DNA of 64,000 bases from Dipylidium caninum (Eukaryota > Platyhelminthes > Cestoda > Cyclophyllidea > Dipylidiidae). Shown here one piece after another: positions 40,381 to 51,169 of the stretch. The position numbers and the translations under genes were made by a program. The stretch's first letter is position 1; every line of letters starts with the position of its first letter. The stretch lies in assembly GCA_017562135.1 (NCBI GenBank), contig QEYB01001152.1, positions 372,001-436,000 of the forward strand, given 5' to 3'. The notes below the pieces were generated by a model, which ran no database searches, was not told the DNA's origin, and was given only the letters and a program-made list of their open reading frames with translations.

Positions 40381-42390
40381 TTTTTGAAGCGGCTAGTTGG
40401 TCCTCGGTAAATTCGCGCCTGTTTTCGTAAGTTGGTTTCGGTCCGCAGGTTGGTCCATTAAAATTATTTCTTTGGCACTATACGAAAGAACGTCCCATAT
40501 TATTCACAATTGACGCTTTCCAATGCTCTCATAAGTCTTTTTATGCAACCATGAGAGCTTCTTGTGGGGTCTCTTACTCCGTAGAGGGTACTCTTCATAC
40601 CAGTTTTCTATAATAAACTTGATTTACGTCTTAAAGGAGTTGCGCATCATCCTCACACTTTCAAAATTGTGTCACCTTACGTAGCCGATGACTCACTTAA
40701 CCAGTATTTGTTAAGCTTATTTAAATTCGTAGCATTTTGATCACGCTGTCTGCCGAATGCCTTCAAGAAGTACTGTTTATTTTTTGTCATGTACTTAGTG
40801 GTATTTTACATCGTCATACAAATTAAGAAAAGAAATTTAGGTATTTGACTTTTAGGTGCAGTAAGCCTTACTCAGTAAACTAGTCGCAGATGTCACAAAA
40901 ACCGGATGGATCAGAGAGCAATGGAGACGCGAAAAAAACTTTTTGACTATGACTCTGTTACGTTGATGTTCTGCGAGGGCAACAATCAGTGGGTGATACG
41001 ACGATGCCTCACGGCGGAGCGGTCGATGAAGCGTCTGCCCCCCGAGCACTATTGGTCAGACCCCCCGCCCCCGCCCGCCTCCCCCCGTCGCCACATCCAC
41101 GCGCGGACACGTCTGGCGCCTGCTGAAAAGCCATTGGTCACCGGGATGGCTCGTGTGTGATTGGACCCTTGGCCCCATTCAGCCTAAGCGTTTTAGCCCC
41201 GTCTAAACCCTTTCAGCGTAGTTACGCAACGTGTTCAACGACTGTCTTGGTGACATCGACTCCCCTGTCGAAATGAGTCCAGGTAGAGGCATGACCGGAA
41301 GTGTGGTGGCCAAAAATACGCAAAACGACCCTACTTGGCTGATCTCGGATAAAGCTAACAGGACGCCAATGGTAAGGCGCTCACCTCGGTCCCGAGTTGC
41401 AGGAGACAATTAAGAACCTGGGCCATGTTTCTCATCTCGAAGAGATCCACTGTTTGGAATAGGCTATTACGGGGGACACCGTAGGCTTCAGCTGCAGTTA
41501 GGAAAATTTGGATATTTTCCATCTGAAAGGGGAAAGGGAACAGGGGCGCTAGTCTTGTTCTAGGGGAAGGATGGGAAAGCACGGCGCTGTCAATTTTGGG
41601 GAACATGTGTCTGCCTACAATCACAGTCATAATATTCCTTGCACAGTATTTCCTACTACCAGTTTCGTCCATTGCGAATGATGAATTCACTGGGTGTGAG
41701 CCCTTGCAGCTGGACCGAGCGACAAGGAGCTACTGCACGATGTCGGTGGTGTTATGGGTGCACGCAAAAGTAGTCAAGAGCACCTTTTTCCACCTAACTT
41801 GAGTAATAAGCCAGTACAAACAGTAGCATTTGTCGGGTATAACTGCACTTGTACAACTTTTCAGCAATTAGGAGGAGACTAAGTGCCACATTACCTGCTT
41901 GAACGGCGCCGTCATTGTATTGGCCTTAAATGGGTGCTTCTTCTTTTTGACTGTCGGTGGGAGCGGGTCCGTGCCTTCGTACACCTTATTCACTAACCTT
42001 AATCAGCAAGAAGAAGTGAATCAAATGTGAGATTAATTGAGCGATTAGACACACTGAGTAGGCACCAGTCGCCTCAACGCCTGCTAAAATTGATGTGTGA
42101 CCTACAGTCGGAGTGGCAATTGGGAGATGAATCGGGAAAAGAATCTAGCAGTACGCAGCGTGGCAACCTATCAGATAAATTTAGCTCAGTAAGCAGGACG
42201 TAAATCTGAGAAGATGATAAGCGGAAACGCCGTTTATGCGGTCAATGCTTCAAACTTACTTGATAAGAATTTGGCCGTTCTTGAGAGCGGAGGCGAGGTT
42301 TTCCCTACCCAGTGGCAAATTTTCACCAGTTACCTGGTTGACCCACTGAACCACCTCCTTTTCCGTGTCCGGATCGTACTTGCTGTTCAA
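39572..42390 (-). CDS. Calponin-family protein, CH domain plus seven calponin-like repeats
   Basis: Actin-binding muscle/cytoskeletal protein. Exons 42390-42260 (131 nt), 41997-41895 (103), 41522-41385 (138) and 40477-39572 (906) join in perfect phase. The first three encode a single type-3 CH domain: YDPDTEKEVVQWVNQVTGEN, GRENLASALKNGQILIK, LVNKVYEGTDPLPP and DLFEMRNMAQVLNCLLQLGTE. The last encodes FNGPTCGPKPTYENRR, then seven 39-residue repeats built on IIGLQAGSNKGASQSGMSMG. Stop TAA 39572-39574. The first exon begins TTG after a splice acceptor, where the sister gene has ATG, so its start codon lies in an unseen upstream exon or is supplied by a trans-spliced leader. About 425 aa without the start. 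Relatives with CH plus many repeats stabilise actin filaments in invertebrate smooth muscle. Confidence 0.93.
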
Positions 42391-43796
42391 CTACAGGGAA
42401 AGTAGCGGAGACGCTGAACAAGAGTAGGCGGATGCTTTCAACTTCCCAGCTCATGGGGGGGGGGCACCGTGGGGAGCATGAGCACTAGGCCGGGTATTAG
42501 CGGTGTCATGCAGGGCTCCTCATCGCCACAACAATATGCTCCGGGGGCACATCTAAGAAAAAATTCTCTTCGACACACGGTGCTGCACTCGCTTCCATAT
42601 TGGCGCCTCTCTCGGGCTGGTTTGCGAGTTGCCGAAGCATCTATTAGGGACGATTCGTACAAGGCGCCCACATGTCTTGCATGGGAACCAATTCACTCAG
42701 CGCAGTTGTCCGTAGATACCGGAAGATGAGTCCGCAAAAAGGCTACCAACTCGGACGAGCAGGTGTGTGGAGGCTACCTCTTCTCCAGCTCGGCGCTAGG
42801 GTCACTGGAGCTCAGACACTGGAAACACGGCTGTTCGGGTTTGGGAAGTACTACACGATTCGAGGGGGCATTTTACAGGCCTGCTCCCTATGGCAACAGT
42901 TGCGTTGAAGAGTGGGAGATCCGAGGTCTTTGCAGCTTTACCTACCCGTCTATTCATTCATTAGTATGGGCACTTCTCCCTTCTGAAATCCATTCATTCC
43001 GGTGATTTCGGGGGAAGATATAGTAAAGGTCAGCCACTCAACGGCCAGTGGGAACAGACATTCCCGCATGCCCACTTACCATAAACAACTCTTTGTGTTG
43101 CGTTAAATAGCATTTTGCAGGTCTAATGTGTCGAATACATTGAAAATGACATGATTGTGAATCGAGGCGATAGCAGTGCCTGTTAACCCTTCCATTCAGC
43201 AGACAATGTAATGACATTTTCGTTGCTGGTCTCACTACCTCGAGAGAGTGGTGCGACCAGAGGAAATGAATATTTCCTCTCAACAACCTGGCATGGTGTT
43301 TCCCTCATATCACTGGGGCAAATATGCGTCCTATGGCAATTGCGACATCAAAGTTGGCTAAATTGGTGTTTCTCTTCTACTGGACTAAACAAGATCCCAG
43401 GAGTACTTATTACTACAAAGCCCAATGATGAAGACAATGCATCCGCTTCATTCCTTGACCCTCGATTCATGGGTTTTTGTGCTGACTGGACAAAATTAAA
43501 TCCAAAGCCTCGTGATCACTTACCCTGCGGTTGACTTGTACATCCATGCCCATATCTCCCATCCGAGTCGACATTTTCGGCCGTGAAATCAAACACTACG
43601 TGGCGGACTGGGGAATTTGTGAAAAGTGTGGTGGTAGAAGCCGAGATATTAGCGCTGAACTGCACCAACCGATGGCCAAATCAGCGCCGATCCAATCGCC
43701 GTGGAGAGTGTGGGCGAGGCGAACGGGTTCGGTGTCCACACACGGCAACGGTTTTCCATCGATCTGCGTGCCATTTTCCCTACCATTTTACCCTTC

Positions 43797-43868
43797 TGCC
43801 TCCACCATCACCACCACCACCACCACGACCACCACCTCACCTCCTCCACCTCCTCCATCGCCCGCCTC
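43797..43868. repeat. CCA/CCT trinucleotide microsatellite
   Basis: An imperfect run of CAC/ACC triplets changes into CTC/TCC triplets. It makes long open frames in several phases, none of them supported as a gene. Confidence 0.8.
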
Positions 43869-44584
43869 CCACCTTCTGCCTGCCTTGCGCTACTATCTGG
43901 GGATTTGCACATTCGTGTTGGTTGTGCTGGCACTTGCTTTCGCCATTCGTCCACTTTCATTGGGTATCACCACTTAGTCAAAGGCTCCGGCAGCACAGCC
44001 TGGCCACTGCTACGGCTTAGAGAGTGTGTCGAGTGTCAGCCAACCTCTGCCTACTCAATTATTTACGCATTTGCGCAATCATTTTAGTAACAATAACGTG
44101 AAGCCCCGAGTAAGTTGGCGCAACGCAGACACAAGTTCATCAGAAAGGTCAGAGGAGGAGGGCTGAGGACGCAACACATGACTTTCGGCTTAGGTTGCTC
44201 CCAACGCTAGCCTTTAACCTCCATGCGAATGCTTCACGAGGAGGCAGTAGCAGCTCCAATCATCTCAGGCCGAGGACAGCTTCCCCTCTGCTATTTGAAT
44301 TCCTTGCGGGTAATTAAAAAGGATTTAACAACGCCGCACTGGAGAAAGGTGGTGATTTTGTATACAGAAGGCTTTCGGAGAAGCAGTTTACGTTCTAAAA
44401 GAGAAGATTTGTCGCAGAGACGTCGCTTTCGTAGTCATCTGTCACCGCACATCGAAGTGACTGAGTACGTGAGGTGGAGCGTTCAAAGATCGTGGAAACC
44501 CTTTAAAACGAAGTTTCCTTTTTCGCGTTTATTAATTAAACTCTTCTCAGAAGCATAAAAGTGCAATGCAGCTACATTGTGTTA

Positions 44585-45240
44585 AGACATAAGGAAACAT
44601 GCTTATGACCGATCATCAAGTTAAAGTATTGCACTGTGGTGAATGATATTCAGTCTAACAAACCAGTAGTGGAAAATATCAATGGAGTCTAAAGCTGTCA
44701 ATTGAATTGTAAACAAACATAGGAGACGCAGAGAAGTAAAATCACAGGGAGAAACCAGAGCACAATGGGAAAAAGGCCTTGTTGATGGTTCCAGAGGGTC
44801 TCCTAACAGCTCACTTCGCGAGTGCCCTGCCTTCCACCATGCTCCCCACTCACCCCTCCCCACGCCTCCCTCCCCTCCCCTCCCCCCCTCCTCACTCTTT
44901 CTCCTCCACCACTCCTCATGCCCACCTTCAGGCAGCTTTGCCACCAGCGGTGACGGTAGTCACCTTACGTCGGAGTCAGGACTTGTCGCTTCCCCGACAG
45001 ACATCTATGATGCCTTCTTTCTTCAATTTCCCATAACACATGAATTCCTCGATTTTTCGGCGGCTCCCCATCCTTTTCATAATCCATCGAGAAGGAGGAG
45101 TGACAAACACCGTCTGCACCAAGTGGAGCGAAAAGCCAATAGTGGAACACGCACCTTCTCACTGTGTACGTGAAGCATGGAACCTACGGATGAGGAAGTG
45201 GTGAATAGTCTATAGGTGGTGCGCAGATAAGCTTGTTTAT
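44585..45240 (-). repeat. Dispersed repeat, inverted copy (two joined parts)
   Basis: The left part (44585-44960) is the reverse complement of 38150-38540 and of the tail of 46970-47470. The right part (about 44880-45240) is the reverse complement of 46555-46915, sharing ATCCCTTTCATAATCCATC-like sequence and the block around CCATAACACATGAATTCCTC. So the locus is a mosaic in which one shared G/C-rich end is attached to different 5' parts. Confidence 0.72.
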
Positions 45241-46554
45241 TAAAATGCCCTAAAGGGCCTTTGAAAGAAACAGAGAGATCCTTGTTGCGCATCACATAAT
45301 TTTTTTTTTCTAAAAGAAACGGCGTTTACCCCTCAAGCTCAACCTCACCGGCGCGATTTTCGTCGGTTCAGTGTTAGACCATCAATTGATTTAGCCGGCT
45401 TGCATGAGGCGGGTGGCATGATTGTGCAAACAGTTTTCTTCCATGTGACCCACGGGACCGACTGTCCGGTAAACGTGTGGAAATTATGACTTACCCTGGG
45501 TTGAACTCGAGAGTTTCCCTAACTACTTATGTGGACCTACACCTGAACCCGGGAATTATATTTTTGCTCGAGGTCAAAGACGCCCGCACTCTGGACTGCA
45601 GGACCCGCGAATCGTCTCGACGAAGCAGAGTGGATGGCGACCTCTCCCAAGAATCGCCTTCCTATTTCGTGTCTAATAGGGGAATTGGATGACAATCGCT
45701 AAAATTTTTCTCCATCGCTGGGCATGTTCTGTTGGGCGAAGGACGTGAAGAAAGATGAAAGGAAGCCTCCCTTGGAGTGTCGTCACGAGTGAGGGGCCTG
45801 TAAGGCACCAAGATGCTTTGCTTTCAACAAGGCCGTTAATAGTGTAGAGGAGGTTTTCGGCGAGGAAAACAAGCTGCAAAGGGCATTCTTACCCCCTATA
45901 AAGAGGTAGGGCTAGTAAGTGCCTTGGCATATCTTTTTCCAGCCACTAAGTGTCCGCCCTCGAGAGATTCGTTAGGCTGTTTTTTACAGTGCTCCGCGAA
46001 GAGCCGAGGCAACCCTCTTCCTTGTCGCCTGTGTAGGTTTGAAACACGTGCTAGTTCAGAACGGAGTTTAGGTCATAGAGTTCTCTGTCGTGCGTTTAAT
46101 GAGGCCGTCGCAGCACACAACCGTCCGGAGGGTTAAATTTTGTGTTAACTAAGTGAAAAGACAAAGGAGACTCCAATGCGAAGAGGAGTGTCTCTCGACC
46201 TATTTTCGGAATGCGCGCACTAGGGGGGCCTCGGTCTATCGGGCGGGCACTGTCCGAGCCTGCAAACGAGAACCTACAGGGCGACACTTGGTGGCTGGCA
46301 GAGAAGACCAATTCTGCGTTGACACAGCCCCGTTTAGGGGATAAGAATGCTCTTTGCGGTGTCCCCTTCGCCTCCTCTCCTCATTATAGCCCTGACTTGT
46401 GGCATCATCGCGTGCCTCGTGCCTCGTCCTCACAGGCACCCTCACTCAGCCGACGGCACACTCAGGGAGGCCTTCTTTTCTCTTCCTCTCCCCTTCGCCC
46501 AGACTCGCTTCTCTTTAGCGATGGAGAAAAAGTTTAGAATGTCATCCCTCGTCA

Positions 46555-46915
46555 CCCTACAACGGCTTATCTACGCATCTCCACCTATAGACTATTCACA
46601 ACTTCCTCATCCGTAGGGTGCGTGTTCCGCTAGTGGCCTTTCTCCACTTAGTGCAAACGGTGTTCGTCACTCCTCCTCCTTTGATGGATTATGAAAGGGA
46701 TGGGGAGCCGCCGCCTAAAAATCGAGGAATTCATGTGTTATGGGGAAATTGCGAAAAGGTATCATAGATGTCTGTGGTTGCGGGGAAGAGACAAGTCCTG
46801 ACTTCCAGCGTTAGGGGGCGACCGTCACTGCGGTGGCAAAGCTGCCTGAAGGTGGCATGAGGAGTGGTGGGAGGAGAAAGAGGAGGGGTGGGGAGAGGAG
46901 GGGGTGGGAGGGGGA
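46555..46915 (+). repeat. Dispersed repeat, second type (forward)
   Basis: Matches the reverse complement of about 44880-45240 over its whole length. It ends in the shared block GGTGGCAAAGCTGCCTGAAG followed by a purine-rich GGGAGG tract. No conserved coding frame. Confidence 0.72.
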
Positions 46916-46969
46916 GCATTATCAGAATCTATCCAATCAATGATTGAATGTCACACAGTGTTATACTTC

Positions 46970-47470
46970 ATGACGCTGCTTAACGGATTGGCAGTGGTCA
47001 CCCAACGATTTCGGACGCTTTCTAACCAAAAAAGATATACTCCTCCTCTATCAGAAGGGCGAGCCGACGCGAACACTCACGGTTCACTCGCGGCTGCACC
47101 AAAGCTGAAGGACAAAGTCCGAGTCTCCTTTCACGTGACAGACAGGAGCGAGGTGCGCAGCCTCCATGTCCTCCATGTTTCGCTCCAGCGCTGTTCTCCA
47201 CGCTTCTCTTCGTCACTCCATAAAGTACCGTCCTCACTTCTAACGTTAGGGGACGAATTAGTGGTCCACAATTACCGCGGTGGCAAAGCTGCCTGAAGGT
47301 GGCATGAGGAGTGGTGGGAGGAGAAAGAGAGGGTGGGAGGAGGGGAGGGGAGGGGAGGGGAGGGAGGGAGGGGAGGGGAGGGGAGGGGGAGCATTGGAAG
47401 GCAGGGCACTCGCGAAGTGAGCTGTTAGGAGACCCTCTGGTACCATCAACAAGGCCTTTTTCCCCTTGTG
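46970..47470 (+). repeat. Dispersed repeat, copy 2 of the first type (forward)
   Basis: Closely matches 37830-38350. It shares the region with CTCGCGGCTGCACCAAAGC, the GGTGGCAAAGCTGCCTGAAG block, a G-rich tract and the CATCAACAAGGCCTTTTTCC-like tail. Confidence 0.75.
47338..47398 (+). repeat. G-rich tract with potential to form G-quadruplexes
   Basis: More than ten closely spaced runs of three or four G separated by single A bases (GGGGAGGGGAGGGG pattern). Such a sequence can fold into G-quadruplex DNA. It sits inside the dispersed repeat, and a weaker version is present in the copy at 38215-38290. Confidence 0.85.
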
Positions 47471-48974
47471 CTCTGCTTTACATGTGACCATACATTTTTA
47501 AAGGATGCTGTTTAATTCGAAATTAATTATCAGCATTATCAAATGGCTTGTACATAAAACGAAAGCGATAGAAGCCTTATTTGCGAACTCAATATTTCAG
47601 TTAAACAGAGTATGTTACCTATTTTTTGTCAACTTGCGTTAATTTGTTTCAAAAAGGCATTAACACCTGAGCACTCTACTTGTTGCGTTTTCTTATCTCA
47701 TCTCCACCCAAATGTTGCTGTTGGACGCCCTCGTTTATTGGCTCCTTCATATTTTAATTGGAATTTTAAGGTAGGCGAACGTATATTGTGGTGTCCCCTG
47801 ATACCGCGAGACCAATGGCAAATTTTGTGCAAAAATGCCGTCTCCTGCGCTAAAAACGACTGAGTCCTATGCCTTTAATGATGGCGCACTTTATTTTCGC
47901 CACACGCGCGCCTCACGCTGGAATATCGATTATCGTACGCCACTCGGGCCCATAGGCTGCGGCTGAGCCAATCACAGTGTGGCATCAATTAACGCTTAAA
48001 CCGCATTGGTCAGTCAGGCAGACGGGCGTTTCTTAACATTCCCTAATGAAGGCCCTTCATCTCTAACACAGTGCTTAGGAGGGAAGTATGGAACCTTATT
48101 CCCGTGTACTATTCGACAAAAGCCTGGAAGTGGACACCGTCAATTGAAGAACTGTCTTGGAAAGTGAAAATGATATAAAACGTCGGGCACTCTAATTGGG
48201 TGTAGACTGCATCTAATTTGACAATGAAGGTATAGGATACTTCAAATATAAGATGCGATTGTACGAGGACATTTAAGACATTTTAGTTATATCAAAATAG
48301 CTGTTACCATACATATGGGGACTTTGTAGTACTCTTCAACTTGTCAATTGGCCAGAGCCGGGCAACTCCTACCACAGGGAAAAGGGAGCGGGAGGCGGAG
48401 GGTAGTAAGGTCAGAGAAACACTATCGCAGGGCTGGAAGGCACGTTACCATTGAAGGGGCGTTTGCTGTCAAATGGCGTAGTTTCACTATGGTAACCTAA
48501 GGCATTACTGTAGTCATGCCCAAGGCGTCTTCTGATTTGTCGCAATTGCTAAGCCAGAAACTTCGTGAGGCACGGAGGAAGGTTTGTCTCCTGCGAAGCT
48601 GTAGGGCACCTGTCGGTAGACAAGTTAACCAATACGAAAATCATGTCAGTGGAGGGCAGTACAACACCATTTCTCCTCTTCCCAGCCATTCACTGTGCCC
48701 AACTTTTGGGAATGAAAAGTATTACTGAGTAAACAGGAAAGTGGTCACAACTTTTCCGATGTGTTCATTCACATCCAGTATGTGTGGAGACACGGTCCCT
48801 TAAAGACGTGATTTTTGACGCTGCGGTCAAGCTTGGTTACACAGTATATTTTTTCGGTCAAAATATTCTGGCTCTAGTGCGAGGGAAAGGTGTCGAGGCC
48901 TACAGTAGCGGAAGGACTTTTACGCCATTGTATGCTATTTTTGTCCGGTCGAGGAGTGAAGGCAAACTGCAGCA

Positions 48975-49740
48975 GTGAAAACAAATAACGGCACTTAAGG
49001 CAAAGTTCCACAAAGAAACGAATGTCATAGCTGATGTGAAAATGGGAACAAGAATTCCGAAAGTGTTGAAAGGAAGAGAAGAACTCAAGAATTAGATGAT
49101 GGCACCCTGAGAGCGATGGACAAATCAGATCCTCGTCAAACAATTAGGGAATTATGACTAAAAATCGGTTGTCCACGGTCTACAGTTCAGGATCATTTTC
49201 ATCGCAGAGGAAAGGCGCATAGACAATGAATTTGAGTCCGTTGTGAGAGGAGGAGTGGATGTTATATCATAATCCTTTACAAAATAACGGTTTCCCCCCC
49301 TAAAAAACACATCTGCCCACATTTATACTATCACTAAGAATAAAGGCGGTTTCTCACGGGGTGTGATGGGGTTTTCGAGGAATCGCGCACCACGGGGCGC
49401 TCACACCCGGTCGGACAGTTGGAGAGGCAGCTCGAGGGAATAAAGCAAGAGTTGCTTAAAATGATCTGCTTCGGTCAATGACGCGAGACCCCATGCCGCA
49501 AAGCGAGACGGGATTTAAACTTTTGCCTCATTCCCCGCATTCACCAGACCTCGCGTCGTCCGCTTACCACCTTTCCAGATCGTTAGAGCACACATTAAGA
49601 GGGTAAAGACTTTATTCATGTTGCAGAAGCAAAAGTTAACTAGCAAAAGTTTTCCAAAGGTTTAGATAACCGCCTCTACGCCGGCGAAAGGTGTTGCACA
49701 ACTGATGGATATCGTATTGTGAATCGAAAGGTAGGACTTC
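48975..49740 (+). pseudogene. Decayed mariner-family transposase
   Basis: Cut-and-paste transposase remnant. In the N-terminal DNA-binding part I see ELDDGTLRAMDKSDPRQTIR, then a stop, then STVQDHFHRRGKAHRQ (49090-49228), which fits the mariner helix-turn-helix. In the catalytic part NDARPHAAK (about 49456) and, after a frame change, LLPHSPHSPDLASSAYH (about 49510) match the DNARPHAAK and HPPYSPDLAPSDYH blocks. Both visible acidic catalytic positions are altered: the Asp of HDNA reads Asn and the last Asp (PSDYH) reads Ala. Stops and frame changes make it inactive. Terminal inverted repeats were not located. Confidence 0.72.
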
Positions 49741-51169
49741 CTCACCGGACAAGTGTTTTTGGCCAACGGGAAGGAGTTCGATCAGTTTGCAGTTTACGTA
49801 ATGGATGTTGCAGCTTAGCAGAAAGCATGTCCTCCTCAACCGGTTCGGACAAACTCACCGCCTCCCTGCGAGCGCAGTGTGTGCGAGAGAATGGACGCAG
49901 GGCATCCCCGGGTGTTGTGCCGATTATAAGAGGATCTGGCCGGAAATTATCGAGGAAAATGCGGCCATACGCAAATCAAATCACAGATTCCTCAGCACTT
50001 TTTTCAACCAAACAGTAGCGTCACTGAAAACCCCAGTGCAGAATATGTTAACAACTCGACGTTCATGGAATGGAAGGTGATATGTCACAAGTGCACGAAC
50101 TTCGAATTCCCCTCATTTGTGCTAATAAAAATTCTTTGCTTATGTTACACTCCCATTTAAGAAGCCTGACTGCATTCCTCCTCCTTCAACATCTCAAGCG
50201 ATGTAGCACACTATCGACGTTAGATACAAAGTCTCTGTCGACGAAATCTCTGGTAGAGAATTCAATACAGGTGAAATTTTGATTTCGCCTTCGCTTAGAA
50301 GACGGCGTCTGCCGACGATCGGGTCCCTGTTTAGCGCCAGCAGTGGGCAGACACGACGCCGACTCAGACCGGGTCAGTCTGCGGGGGCACCGAGCGCTTG
50401 GGGGGCCGTGTCCGCATCGCACGAACTTAAATTCAACTGAATCAATCTGGTCTACCAGGCCTCTCTTTAATACCTCTCCAAATTTTCTCGGGTTGCCAAG
50501 GCGACAATTTGGTGCGCCTTAGTTTTCACGGTTAAACGCTTTACCATTAACATTATGAAGAAAAGAAGCACCTTCGATCCAAGGCCACCTGGTACTGGGA
50601 CCTCAAACGCTTTTTGAAAAAACTCATTGGTTAAGACTTCTTCCCGGCGAGGTCAAGGCCGTTCCTCACCAATGGAGCGCTGGGGACAGGACGCTGCATG
50701 GGTCGACGTCCTCGTCCGCCTCCTCCGCTCGTGACGACTGATTGACGGGACTGAAGAGGATACGGGCGCGAATAACGGGGTAGGTCCCTTTTTCAACATG
50801 AGCATGCACAAACTGCTCTTCATTTTCCAGCCGTCAGCAAATAAGCCGGTGGCGCAATTATCGCGCTACGCGGCATGTCCACTGGACCGGTCTTAGTTCG
50901 TTGTAGAGATGAATTAGTGGTTCTTACAGCCCCCAAAGGCACAGCTTTTGACAATGATGGGCGATATTTCTGGAATCCACTGTATATTTTACGCCGGCAG
51001 TAGGGGAGGCCATGCTGGTGACGCCGCCCCACTCGGGTGCAAAATTACCATTTCTGGAAAATTAAAGCGTCAGATCCGAGACAATAACGCTATTCCTGTC
51101 CATGTTCCAGGGTGGATGAGTCTTTGCTCCAATCTGTTTGGCAACTCAAATGTACTGTCTTCTGTCTAG
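49741..51169. other. Unassigned region upstream of the right calponin gene
   Basis: Two coding-looking frames occur at about 49828-50060, in different phases and without family match. The promoter or 5' untranslated exon of the right calponin gene is expected here. Nothing specific could be identified. Confidence 0.35.

Larger units (their letters stand above)
42391..48970. other. Repeat-rich region between the two calponin genes
   Basis: Apart from the repeats listed separately I see no supportable gene. The unseen 5' exon of the left calponin gene may lie here. A possible small exon opens at 48516 (MPKASSDLSQLLSQKL, ending AGG|AAG|GTTTGT) but cannot be linked to anything. Confidence 0.4.

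Noticed and set aside
43531..44087. Three overlapping plus-strand frames of 128-148 codons
   Set aside because: Produced by the CCA/CCT microsatellite, which lacks stops in all phases.
49719..50080. Two frames of 91-99 codons after the mariner remnant
   Set aside because: They switch phase, have no homologue that I recognise and lack reliable splice sites; not enough to call a gene.
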